From contig NZ_JAPKNJ010000001.1 in assembly GCF_026343945.1 (NCBI RefSeq), positions 2,232,001 through 2,296,000 on the forward strand: 64,000 bases of DNA. Direction: 5' to 3'. This document shows positions 47,332 through 55,040 of the stretch, piece after piece; position 1 is the stretch's first letter; each line of letters begins with the position of its first letter. The position numbers and the translations under genes were made by a program. The DNA is from Kaistia algarum. GTDB lineage: Bacteria; Pseudomonadota; Alphaproteobacteria; Rhizobiales; Kaistiaceae. Below the pieces are notes generated by a model that was given only the letters and a program-made list of their open reading frames with translations, had not been told where the DNA came from and searched no databases.

Positions 47332-47353
47332 CCGCGCGGCTTGCGCCGCGCGG
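47332..47353. terminator. Hairpin between convergent lacI-type and ABC ATPase genes
   Basis: CCGCGCGGC-TTGC-GCCGCGCGG is a perfect 9-bp stem with a 4-nt loop filling most of the 31-bp gap between two convergent stops. No U-tract. Confidence 0.55.
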
Positions 47354-47359
47354 TAGGGT

Positions 47360-48115
47360 TCAGCCGCCGACCATGAGCTTGACGACCTCATCATGCGTCG
47401 TCTCGGAGATCTTGCGCTCGCCGGCCATGACGCCGCGCCGCAGCACGACGATGCGGTCGGAGACGGCAAAGATATCCTGCAGATTGTGCGAGATGAAAAT
47501 CACGCCGCGACCCTGCGCCTTCAACTGATGGATGAGCGAGATGACCTTGCGCTGTTCGGGAACGCCGAGCGCCGCCGTCGGCTCGTCCATGATCAGGATC
47601 TGCGCGTTCCAGTAGACAGCCCGGCCGATCGCCACCGCCTGACGCTGGCCGCCGGAGAAATTGCTCACCGGCGCATCCATGCGGCTGACATGGAAGTCGA
47701 GCAGCGCCATGGTCTTGCGGGCAGCGTCCGCCATCTTCTTGCGGTCGATCACGGGCAGGAACCCAAAGCGCTTGGTCATCGGCTCGCGGCCGAGGAAGAT
47801 GTTGGCTCCGATCGTCAGATTGTCGGCGAGCGCAAGGTCCTGGTAGATCGTCTCGATCCCTTGGTCGCGCGCCTCCTGCGGCGTGGCGAAGCTCACCGGC
47901 TGGCCCTTGAGGCGGATTTCGCCGGAGCTCGGACGGTAGACGCCCGAGATTGCCTTAATGAGCGTCGTCTTACCGGCGCCATTGTCGCCGGCAAGGGCCA
48001 CCACCTCGCCGGGATGAACCGTCATCGACAGGTCACTCAGGGCGCGGACGGCGCCGAAATGCTTGGAGAGATTGATGACCTCGAGCAGAGGCCCGGCATG
48101 AGGAACGTTATTCAT
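47360..48115 (-). CDS. Sugar ABC transporter ATP-binding protein, single domain
   Basis: ATPase of 251 aa from the ATG at 48115. Walker A is GDNGAGKTT, the signature is FSGGQRQAVAIGR near 145, and Walker B is ILIMDEPTAALG near 165. One nucleotide-binding domain, like the protein at 5828-6601. Its start overlaps the end of the permease gene by 8 bp. It serves the transporter of the tagatose-type island. Confidence 0.92.
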   Translation of the reverse strand: MNNVPHAGPLLEVINLSKHFGAVRALSDLSMTVHPGEVVALAGDNGAGKTTLIKAISGVYRPSSGEIRLKGQPVSFATPQEARDQGIETIYQDLALADNLTIGANIFLGREPMTKRFGFLPVIDRKKMADAARKTMALLDFHVSRMDAPVSNFSGGQRQAVAIGRAVYWNAQILIMDEPTAALGVPEQRKVISLIHQLKAQGRGVIFISHNLQDIFAVSDRIVVLRRGVMAGERKISETTHDEVVKLMVGG

Positions 48116-49226
48116 CCTGGCGACCCCCGCTGAACCGGCGCTGCGCCTGGTCGATGAGAACAGATATGATGATGACGACGCCGACGCTGATGAACTGCCA
48201 GAACGGCTCGACATTGACGAAGACGAGGCCGTACTGGATCACGGCGATGACGAGTGCACCGGCGACGGTGCCAAGGATGGTGCCCGAGCCGCCGAACAGG
48301 CTGGCACCGCCGATCACGACCGCGGCCACGCTGTCGAGCAGCAGCGGCTCGCCGGCCTGTGCGGCTCCGGCGCTGAAGCGGGCAGCGTAGAGTACGCCGC
48401 CGACGCCGGCGCAGACGGCCGAGAGAATATAGAGGCGCAGCAGATGCGACTTGATGTCGATGCCGGCACGCCGCGCCGCCTGGACATTGGCGCCGATCGC
48501 ATAATTGTGCTGGCCGAATTTCGTCTGGCTCAGCAGGTAATGCATGATCAGCACGAAGATCGCGGCGACGATGACGATGTAGGGAATCGTGAAGAAGCGG
48601 CCATTGCCGATCGTCGCGAAGAAGGAATTGTTGACGGGAACCGTCGTCCCACCGGCCAGCAGGAAAGCGACGCCGCGCGCGACGCCGAACATGCCGAGCG
48701 TGCCGATAAAGGGCGGAACGCGCAGCCGCGAGATCAGGAGGCCGTTGATGACGCCCGGTATCGCCGCGATAGCCACGGCCACGAGAAATCCGAACAGCAC
48801 CGCCATGGGCAGGCCCATGACCGGATTGGCGAAGTTGATGGCATGGGACGCCACCACGGCCGCAAGACCCATGATGAAGCCGAGCGACAGATCGATGCCG
48901 CCGGAAATGATGACGAAGGTCTGCCCGGTCGCCAACAGCAATGGCGCCACGGCGAAGATCGCGATCGACTGCAGATTGAAGGGGTTGAGTACGAAGGTAC
49001 CGCCGAAATCGAGGCGGGCCCACATTTCGAAGATGATGATCAGCGCGGCCAGGAAGAGCCAGGCCCGGAGGTCGGCCACGCGCTGGAGTATGGTCTTGGC
49101 GCGGTCGGCGTGATCGGCCTGGGGCGCGACGTGGCCGGGCCCGGCACCATGGCCATGCTCCGCGGCATGCCCCTTCGGGCTGGCATGTCCGGCCGCGGCC
49201 GGCACATTCGGTTCGGAAATTGTCAT
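48108..49226 (-). CDS. Sugar ABC transporter permease with histidine-rich N-terminus
   Basis: Permease of 372 aa (RbsC-like). A 45-residue cytoplasmic extension precedes the first helix and carries six histidines (His14, 20, 24, 26, 32, 39) among Gly, Ala and Pro; the two other RbsC-like permeases in the window lack it. The membrane core has SGGIDLSLGFIMGL near 125 and GGASLFGGSGTILGTVAG near 300. It acts with the ATPase downstream and the binding protein encoded upstream. Confidence 0.92.
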   Translation of the reverse strand: MTISEPNVPAAAGHASPKGHAAEHGHGAGPGHVAPQADHADRAKTILQRVADLRAWLFLAALIIIFEMWARLDFGGTFVLNPFNLQSIAIFAVAPLLLATGQTFVIISGGIDLSLGFIMGLAAVVASHAINFANPVMGLPMAVLFGFLVAVAIAAIPGVINGLLISRLRVPPFIGTLGMFGVARGVAFLLAGGTTVPVNNSFFATIGNGRFFTIPYIVIVAAIFVLIMHYLLSQTKFGQHNYAIGANVQAARRAGIDIKSHLLRLYILSAVCAGVGGVLYAARFSAGAAQAGEPLLLDSVAAVVIGGASLFGGSGTILGTVAGALVIAVIQYGLVFVNVEPFWQFISVGVVIIISVLIDQAQRRFSGGRQDE

Positions 49227-49302
49227 GAGTTCACCCGGTCAGCGCGGGACGGCGCACTTTATTCGGCCTGAGGCGGCAGGGACGGCGACAGGTCGCAAAG
49301 GA

Positions 49303-49327
49303 CCTCCCCCGGAACGTCCGGGGGAGG
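49303..49327 (-). terminator. Hairpin between binding-protein and permease genes
   Basis: CCTCCCCCGG-AACGT-CCGGGGGAGG forms a perfect 10-bp stem with a 5-nt loop, 18 nt after the binding-protein stop. It is placed like the attenuator at 4794-4830 but without a long U-tract; probably protects the upstream mRNA. Confidence 0.65.
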
Positions 49328-49344
49328 ATATAGTCACTCCGAGA

Positions 49345-50343
49345 TCAGTTGGAGTAGATGTACTTGGCGACGTTCGGATCGGCGACGTTCTTCTTGTCGA
49401 TCACGGTGAAGCCGGTGCCGATCGAGACCGGGATGGACTGTCCGGTCAGGTGGGCATAGGCGGAAACAACGCCGTAATAGCCGATCTCGGCGGGATGCTG
49501 CGCAATCGCCACGTCGACGAGACCGCTGTTGATGTTGTCGACGATCGACGTCGGCGCATCAAAGGCAACGACCCGGATGGTGCCGGCCTGGCCGGCCTGC
49601 TGGACGCCGGTACCGGCGCCGAGAGCCGAGAACAGATTGGCGCCGAACACGCCCTTCAGGTCCGCATTGCGGGCGAATACCGCCTGCAGCTGGGAAGCCG
49701 CCTTGTTGGCGTCGTTCTCGTTGAACTGCGTCTCCAGCACGGTGACCTTCGGGAAGCTCTCCTTCATCTCCGCCTTGAAGCCTTCTTCGCGCTGGTCGGT
49801 GGTCGAGATGCCCGGCTTGACGTTCGAGACGTAAACCTTGCCCTCGCCGCCGATCGCGGTGGCCAGCGCGCGGGCTGCCATGCGGCCGCCGAGCACGTTG
49901 TCCGAGGCGATGTAGGAGTACGGGAAGTCGGCATCGCCGGCGCCGGTCTGGTACTTGCCGGTGCCGATGAAGGTGTCGACGGTGATCACCGGGATGCCGG
50001 CATCATTCGCCTTGCGCAGCGGCTCGACAAGCTGGGTCGTATCCGTCGGCGCGATCAGGATCGCGTCGGGCTTGCGGGCGATGACCGCGTCGAGGACGGG
50101 GACCTGCAGAACCGGATTGAAATCCGGGGCGCCCTGGAAGACCAGCTCGACGCCGAGGGCATCGGCGGCTGCCTGCGCGCCCTTGCGCATCGTGATGTAG
50201 AACGCATCCGTGGTCAGGCCAGGGATCAGGGCGATGGTGTACTTCTTGGCCTGGGCGTGGGCGACACCGCCCATTGCCGGCAGACCGATCGACGCGGCCA
50301 AGGCGGCTGCGACCGCCATCTTGATAACCGAACGACGCTCCAT
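49345..50343 (-). CDS. Sugar ABC transporter substrate-binding protein
   Basis: Periplasmic binding protein of the Peripla_BP_4 class, 332 aa from the ATG at 50343. The signal begins MERRSVIKMAVAAALAASIGLPAMGGVAHA; its RR pair sits at the start, so Sec export remains likely. Mature features are YTIALIPGLTTDAFYITM, KPDAILIAPTDTTQLVEPL, IPVITVDTFIG and ASDNVLGGRMAARAL. First gene of the transporter unit between a SorC-type and a LacI-type regulator; the ligand is presumably the hexose or hexitol degraded by the island. Confidence 0.92.
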   Translation of the reverse strand: MERRSVIKMAVAAALAASIGLPAMGGVAHAQAKKYTIALIPGLTTDAFYITMRKGAQAAADALGVELVFQGAPDFNPVLQVPVLDAVIARKPDAILIAPTDTTQLVEPLRKANDAGIPVITVDTFIGTGKYQTGAGDADFPYSYIASDNVLGGRMAARALATAIGGEGKVYVSNVKPGISTTDQREEGFKAEMKESFPKVTVLETQFNENDANKAASQLQAVFARNADLKGVFGANLFSALGAGTGVQQAGQAGTIRVVAFDAPTSIVDNINSGLVDVAIAQHPAEIGYYGVVSAYAHLTGQSIPVSIGTGFTVIDKKNVADPNVAKYIYSN

Positions 50344-50732
50344 GGTTTCCTCCCTCATGAGCTGTTCAAAGTTTCTAACCGGCCCGATCAACGTGGCCAG
50401 TTCCCATATCACCGCGACAGACGGGCCGTCTCGTCAAGCGAAATTTGTTGCTGAAGCGATTTTCACACCTCAGAACGCCTCCTGCGCTCTGGCGACGGCC
50501 GGAATGACGCCGGCCCCGAAAACAACGATTGCGCGCCCTCCTCCGAGGACCGATCGCGGGGCGAGCGCCCTGTTTGCCGGTTCCCGGCCGGCGCTCGGGG
50601 CAAACTAGAGGGCAGCCGGCCCCGCCTGTCAATTGCGTTTGTGCGCGACAAGCCCTATTTTTACGTGGCGAAAGATACGGTCCTGAGATCACGCCGCAAT
50701 GCAGCATTTCTGCTGCTTTGCGCGCGGCACAC
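50344..50732. other. 389-bp control region upstream of the transporter operon
   Basis: No supported gene. It lies between the SorC-type gene end and the binding-protein start, both leftward. It contains the LacI-like element at 50659-50674 and presumably the transporter promoter. No other repeat or hairpin stands out. Confidence 0.5.
50659..50674. promoter_or_regulatory. LacI-like operator candidate before the transporter operon
   Basis: TTTTACGTGGCGAAAG matches the complement of the 46154-46169 element (CTTTACGTGCATAAAG) at 12 of 16 positions, with the TTTACGTG core exact. It is 316 bp before the binding-protein start, so support is modest. Confidence 0.35.
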
Positions 50733-51683
50733 TCAACGCGCCAACCGGGCGAGAATCGCCGCTGCGGTCGTGCTGTCGGTAACCAGGGCGCTCAGGAGTG
50801 CGGCCCGCGCCGCGCCAATGATCGCCTCGGCCTTGGCCTCGCCGACAGCCACGCCGATGACGAGCGGTACCCGCCGGAGTTGGTCGACCGAGACGGCGAT
50901 CATCCGGCCCTCCCCCTCCCAGGACAGGATGTTGCCGTCCGCATCGAAATAGTGGCGAATCACATCGCCGGCCGCGCCGACCAGCCGGCGTTCGCTCGGC
51001 GTTGCCGCGCTCTCCTCGGTCACGGTCGGCAGATGCGGCAGCCCGACACCCACGACCGCGACGTCGATCCGGTCCCACAGCGCGACCGTTTCGCGAATCG
51101 TCGGATCAACGAGAAACGCTGCCCGCGTCTCCGCCGAGGGCAGGTAGGGCGCATGGATGAAGCGAGGCTCGCCGCCCAGATGCTTGGCCGCGAGGCGTAC
51201 GAATTCGTTGACCTGGAAATGCGCCGCCTGCTGCTGCATGCCGCCGGTCGCCGGAACGACCAGGACGCCCGGAATCGAGGGAAGGCCGACCTGGATGACC
51301 TCGCGAATGGCGCGGCCCCAGCCAACCGCCAGCACCCCGCCCGCCGCAAGGCCGGACTGGCGCAGCAAGCCGCCCAGCGGGTCCGCCAGCGCCGCGGCGG
51401 CGCTCGCCGGAGGCACGTCGACGACGGCCGCGCGCTGCAGGCGGAGCGCCTTGGCCAGCCGCTCCGCCAGATCCTCCGGCTCCTCGAAATCGCGCACCTC
51501 GATCCGCACGATCCCCTCCGCCCGGGCTTGCCGCAACATGCGCGAGATCGTGGCCGTCGAGACGCCGATCCGCTTGGCGATGTCGACCTGGCTCATGTCG
51601 CTCTCGTAGTGCAGCTTGGCGACCGTGTGCAGCATCGTCCGCGCTGAACGGGTCTCCGGAGGCGTGGACTGGGACAGTTGCAA
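50733..51683 (-). CDS. SorC-family sugar-responsive transcriptional regulator
   Basis: Regulator of 316 aa. The N-terminal helix-turn-helix is MSQVDIAKRIGVSTATISRMLRQA near 30-53. The C-terminal sugar-phosphate-binding domain of the SorC/DeoR type runs from about 65 to 315, with GWGRAIREVI near 120 and VGVGLP near 215. It is divergent from the LacD-like aldolase and kinase-fusion genes, so a phosphorylated intermediate of that route is a likely effector. Direct repeats TGAGGCAAT in the intergenic region are candidate sites. Confidence 0.9.
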   Translation of the reverse strand: MQLSQSTPPETRSARTMLHTVAKLHYESDMSQVDIAKRIGVSTATISRMLRQARAEGIVRIEVRDFEEPEDLAERLAKALRLQRAAVVDVPPASAAAALADPLGGLLRQSGLAAGGVLAVGWGRAIREVIQVGLPSIPGVLVVPATGGMQQQAAHFQVNEFVRLAAKHLGGEPRFIHAPYLPSAETRAAFLVDPTIRETVALWDRIDVAVVGVGLPHLPTVTEESAATPSERRLVGAAGDVIRHYFDADGNILSWEGEGRMIAVSVDQLRRVPLVIGVAVGEAKAEAIIGAARAALLSALVTDSTTAAAILARLAR

Positions 51684-51742
51684 TTCCTTTCAGCAATGTG
51701 TTACAGACCAGCACCGAGAGACGCTATACCCGATCCCTGCGA

Positions 51743-51778
51743 TGAGGCAATTGTCCTTAGCCGCCACGGTGAGGCAAT
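51743..51778. promoter_or_regulatory. Direct repeats TGAGGCAAT between the SorC and aldolase genes
   Basis: TGAGGCAAT occurs at 51743-51751 and again at 51770-51778, 27 bp apart (start to start), within the 132-bp divergent region. Spacing near 2.5 helical turns is compatible with oligomeric SorC binding, but the assignment is speculative. Confidence 0.4.
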
Positions 51779-51815
51779 AGCCGCATAATGCATTTTCGCG
51801 CCCGAGGAGACCCCC

Positions 51816-52727
51816 ATGGCTCGCATGACAACCGCCGAACTTCGCGGCTACCAACAGATCTGCGGCGCCGACGGCGCCATGATGGTGATTGCCTGCGACC
51901 AGCGCGGCGGCATGCGCACGCTGCTGGCGAGCGATCCGGCCGAGCAGGCGAAGATCAGCAATGAAGTGCTGGGCGACACCAAGGCGGATATTGCCCGCTA
52001 TCTCGCGATCGAGGCCTCCTGCGTGCTGGTCGATCCGATCTGCGCCGTGCCGGCGATCGTGAACAACGGCACACTGCATCGCAATACGGCGCTCCTGATC
52101 GGCCTCGACGCTTCGGGCTGGGACGTTTCGCCGGAAGGCTATCGCCTCTCCAAGCTGGTCGATGGCATCACCGCCCGCAAGGTGCGCGAGCTCGGCGGAA
52201 CGGGCGGCAAGATCATGGTCTATCTGCGCTCCGACACGCCTGCCGCCAACACGCACAACATCGAGATCCTGAAACAGGTCATCGCCGATTTCGCGGCCGA
52301 GGACCTGCTGATCGTCGTGGAATTCCTGACCTATGCGCTCGAAGGCGAGACGCCGGAGGCCTATGCGGCCAAGATCCCCGAATTGATCCAGGGTGGCTCG
52401 CAGATCTGCCTCGATCTCGGCTCCAAGGTTCTCAAGCTGCCCTATCCCGGCTCGCCCGAATCCTGCGCCGCCGTCACCCGCCTCGCCGGAGACGTGCCGT
52501 GGGCGGTGCTGTCGGCCGGCGTCGGCCATGACACCTTCCTGAAGCAGGTCGAGATCGCCATGGCCAACGGCGCCTCGGGCGTGATCGCCGGCCGCTCGCT
52601 CTGGAAGGACTGCATTTCGCTCGACCGCAGAGTGACACGCGAACGCCTGACCATGATCGCCGTGCCGCGCCTGCGCGAAATCCAGGCCGTTATTGCGCGC
52701 CACCGCTCCGTCGCTGCAGCCGCCTGA
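51816..52727 (+). CDS. LacD/YihT-like class I aldolase
   Basis: TIM-barrel aldolase of 303 aa in the family of tagatose-1,6-bisphosphate aldolase (LacD) and sulfofructose-phosphate aldolase (YihT). Matching features are IACDQRGGMR near 25-34, VYLRSDTP near 138, the likely Schiff-base Lys207 in KVLKLPYPG, PWAVLSAGV near 228 and GASGVIAGRSLW near 252. It probably cleaves a ketose bisphosphate or phosphate to dihydroxyacetone phosphate and an aldehyde. The kinase-fusion gene starts 2 bp after its stop. LacD versus YihT-like specificity cannot be settled by eye. Confidence 0.82.
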   Translation: MARMTTAELRGYQQICGADGAMMVIACDQRGGMRTLLASDPAEQAKISNEVLGDTKADIARYLAIEASCVLVDPICAVPAIVNNGTLHRNTALLIGLDASGWDVSPEGYRLSKLVDGITARKVRELGGTGGKIMVYLRSDTPAANTHNIEILKQVIADFAAEDLLIVVEFLTYALEGETPEAYAAKIPELIQGGSQICLDLGSKVLKLPYPGSPESCAAVTRLAGDVPWAVLSAGVGHDTFLKQVEIAMANGASGVIAGRSLWKDCISLDRRVTRERLTMIAVPRLREIQAVIARHRSVAAAA

Positions 52728-52729
52728 TC

Positions 52730-54220
52730 ATGGCGGGCGGGAGGACGGCTGTCGGCGTCGATATCGGCGGCACCCATATCCGTGCCGCCCGCGTTTCGGA
52801 AAGCGGGGAGATTCTCGCTCGCACCCGGATCCGAAGCGATCATGATCCCGAGCGCGCCATGGCTGCCATCGCGGCTGCCATCGAAGCGGTCGATGCGCCG
52901 GATGCCGAAGCGATCGGCATCGGCGTCCCCGGCCGTGTCGATGCGGCCACAGGCGAGGTGCTCTCGGGCGGCTATGTCGACCTCTCGGGCCTTCCCGTGC
53001 GCAGCCGGATCGAAGCAGCTTTCGGCCGGTCGGTCACGATCGACAATGACTGCGCGATGGCTCTCGTCGCCGAAGCGGCGATCGGTGCGGCGCGCGGTTT
53101 GAAGAATGCCGTGATGCTGACCATTGGTACCGGCATCGGTGGCGCCGTCATGGACGGGGGCCACCTGGTTCATGGCCGCCGCACGGCCGGCCAACTGGGC
53201 CATATCGTCGTCGAGACGGAGGGACTTCGCTGCGTCTGCGGCAAGCGCGGCTGCGTCGAGACGACCAGTTCGGGCACGGCGCTCGGCCGGCTCATCGCCG
53301 AGGCCGGCTTGCCCGGAGGCACCACGGCGGCCGATCTGCGCGCCGCTGCCGCAAATGGCGATGCCGCCGCCACGAATATTCTGCAACGCTGGGCGGTCCC
53401 GCTCCGCGCGGCGATCGACAGTCTGGTCGCCGCACTCGATCCGGAGGTCGTCCTTCTCGGCGGCGGGCTCGGCTCGGAAGCCGCATCCGCTGTCGCGGCG
53501 CTGCCGAACCAGACTTCCTGGTACGAATCGCACATTGCCGCCGCCGCGCTTGGCGATGACGCCGGCGTAATCGGCGGCGCTCTGGCCGCGCTCGAAAGGA
53601 CGAGCGCTGCCACGGCCAAGCCGCCCGCATCGCCTGCTATAACGGCCTTGCGACCGACCGCGGCCGTCGGCCGTCGTGCCATTCTCGTCAATGGCGTCCC
53701 GGCCAGCGGCAAGAGCGGCGTCGCCCGGGCGCTGGCGGCCCATACGGGCTGGCCGATCCTCGGGCTCGACACCGTCAAGAATCCTTTCCTCGAACTGATC
53801 GAGAATGTCGACCGGCCCTTCAACCGCGTGCTGGGGCGGGCGAGCTACAAGGCAATTTTCTCTATCATCGGCGAGGCACCGGCAGGTTCGACCTTCATCG
53901 TCGATGCCTGGTTCGGCTTCCAGCCTCCCGAACTGCTGGAAGAGCACCTCGCCATGGCCAAGGTGGCGTCGACCGCCGAGATCTGGTGCCATGCGCCGCC
54001 GGATATCGTTGCCGCGCGCTATGCGGCCCGCGCGACCACGCGTCTGCCCGGCCATCCGGGCCCCGAATATGCCGAGGAACTGAGGGCCCTCGCCGCCCGC
54101 GCCAAGCCGATCGGCCGTGGCCCGCTGCTGGACGTCGAGACGACCGCGCCGGTGGATGTCGACCGGCTGGTCCGGTGGCTGATGTCAGACGCCCTGTCGC
54201 TGCCGGACCCGGCCCGCTGA
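52730..54220 (+). CDS. Fusion protein: ROK sugar kinase plus C-terminal P-loop kinase
   Basis: Protein of 496 aa with two kinase-type parts. Residues 1 to about 300 form a complete ROK kinase: GVDIGGTHIRAARV at 9, the catalytic DNDCAMALVAEA near 104, and the zinc motif CVCGKRGCVE near 167. A linker (about 295-318) leads to a P-loop domain with Walker A GVPASGKSGVARAL near 322 and GLDTVKNPF, resembling small AAA_33/gluconokinase-like kinases, to the end. No frameshift or internal start signal is seen. Coupled to the LacD-like aldolase gene, it might phosphorylate a sugar at two positions. Fusion is certain in the frame; function is inferred. Confidence 0.85.
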   Translation: MAGGRTAVGVDIGGTHIRAARVSESGEILARTRIRSDHDPERAMAAIAAAIEAVDAPDAEAIGIGVPGRVDAATGEVLSGGYVDLSGLPVRSRIEAAFGRSVTIDNDCAMALVAEAAIGAARGLKNAVMLTIGTGIGGAVMDGGHLVHGRRTAGQLGHIVVETEGLRCVCGKRGCVETTSSGTALGRLIAEAGLPGGTTAADLRAAAANGDAAATNILQRWAVPLRAAIDSLVAALDPEVVLLGGGLGSEAASAVAALPNQTSWYESHIAAAALGDDAGVIGGALAALERTSAATAKPPASPAITALRPTAAVGRRAILVNGVPASGKSGVARALAAHTGWPILGLDTVKNPFLELIENVDRPFNRVLGRASYKAIFSIIGEAPAGSTFIVDAWFGFQPPELLEEHLAMAKVASTAEIWCHAPPDIVAARYAARATTRLPGHPGPEYAEELRALAARAKPIGRGPLLDVETTAPVDVDRLVRWLMSDALSLPDPAR

Positions 54221-54264
54221 ACGATCCGCGTCGATGGTTGGTGTCCCGGAGCGAAACGAACGTT

Positions 54265-55029
54265 TCACCGGGTCGTATAGCCGCCGTCGACGACCAGCAC
54301 TTCACCGGTCACGTATCGGGACGCCTCCGAGCACAGATAGACGGCGGCCGCGCCGATGTCCCTCGGCGTGCCGACCATCGGCAGCGGCGTCATCGCCTTC
54401 CAGATGGGCGACCATTCTGGATTGGCAAAGCCGCTGGCCGTCATATCGGTGTCGATATAGCCCGGAGCGATGGCGTTGGCTCGAATGCCTTCGCTGGCGT
54501 AGTCACTGGCAAGGCTTTTCGTCAGCATATGCACCGCCGCCTTCGAGGCGTTGTAGGCCGCCTGGGGCTGCGGAATGTTGGAGACGAAGCCAGAGATCGA
54601 GCCAATATTGAGGATGACGCCGCTCTTCTGCAGGCGCATCGGTCCGAGGGCGGCCTGGCAGGTTTTGAAGACGGCATCGACGTTGACGTCCATAAGACGC
54701 CGATAATCGGCTTCGGCAAAACTGTGGGTGTCGCCGTGATAGGCTATACCGGCATTGTTGACGAGAATGTCCAACCTGCCATGCAGGGCCGTGGCATCGG
54801 CGACAAGCTGGGCCGGCGCGACCGGATCTTCCATGTCGGCGGCGATATACGACACCTTGTGTCCGGCCGCTTGGAGCGATGCCATCACGTCCGGCTTGGG
54901 CATCCTTGAGGAGAGGATGACGTGCGCGCCTACTTCGGCAAGAGCCTGCGCTACGCCAAGCCCGATGCCACGGGTAGCGCCGGTAACCAGCGCCACCTTG
55001 CCCGCGAGGGAAAACAGATCGAGGATCAT
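54265..55029 (-). CDS. SDR-family oxidoreductase
   Basis: Short-chain dehydrogenase of 254 aa. The coenzyme motif TGATRGIGLGVAQAL is near residue 16, the structural NNAGIAY near 90, and the active-site Ser (NIGSISGF), Tyr and Lys (YNASK) near 140-160. C-terminal YVTGEVLVVDGGYTTR is typical of gluconate 5-dehydrogenase/polyol dehydrogenase-like members. It starts 11 bp after the GMC gene stop, so the two oxidoreductases form one unit. Substrate unknown. Confidence 0.9.
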   Translation of the reverse strand: MILDLFSLAGKVALVTGATRGIGLGVAQALAEVGAHVILSSRMPKPDVMASLQAAGHKVSYIAADMEDPVAPAQLVADATALHGRLDILVNNAGIAYHGDTHSFAEADYRRLMDVNVDAVFKTCQAALGPMRLQKSGVILNIGSISGFVSNIPQPQAAYNASKAAVHMLTKSLASDYASEGIRANAIAPGYIDTDMTASGFANPEWSPIWKAMTPLPMVGTPRDIGAAAVYLCSEASRYVTGEVLVVDGGYTTR

Positions 55030-55040
55030 GGTCTTATCTC

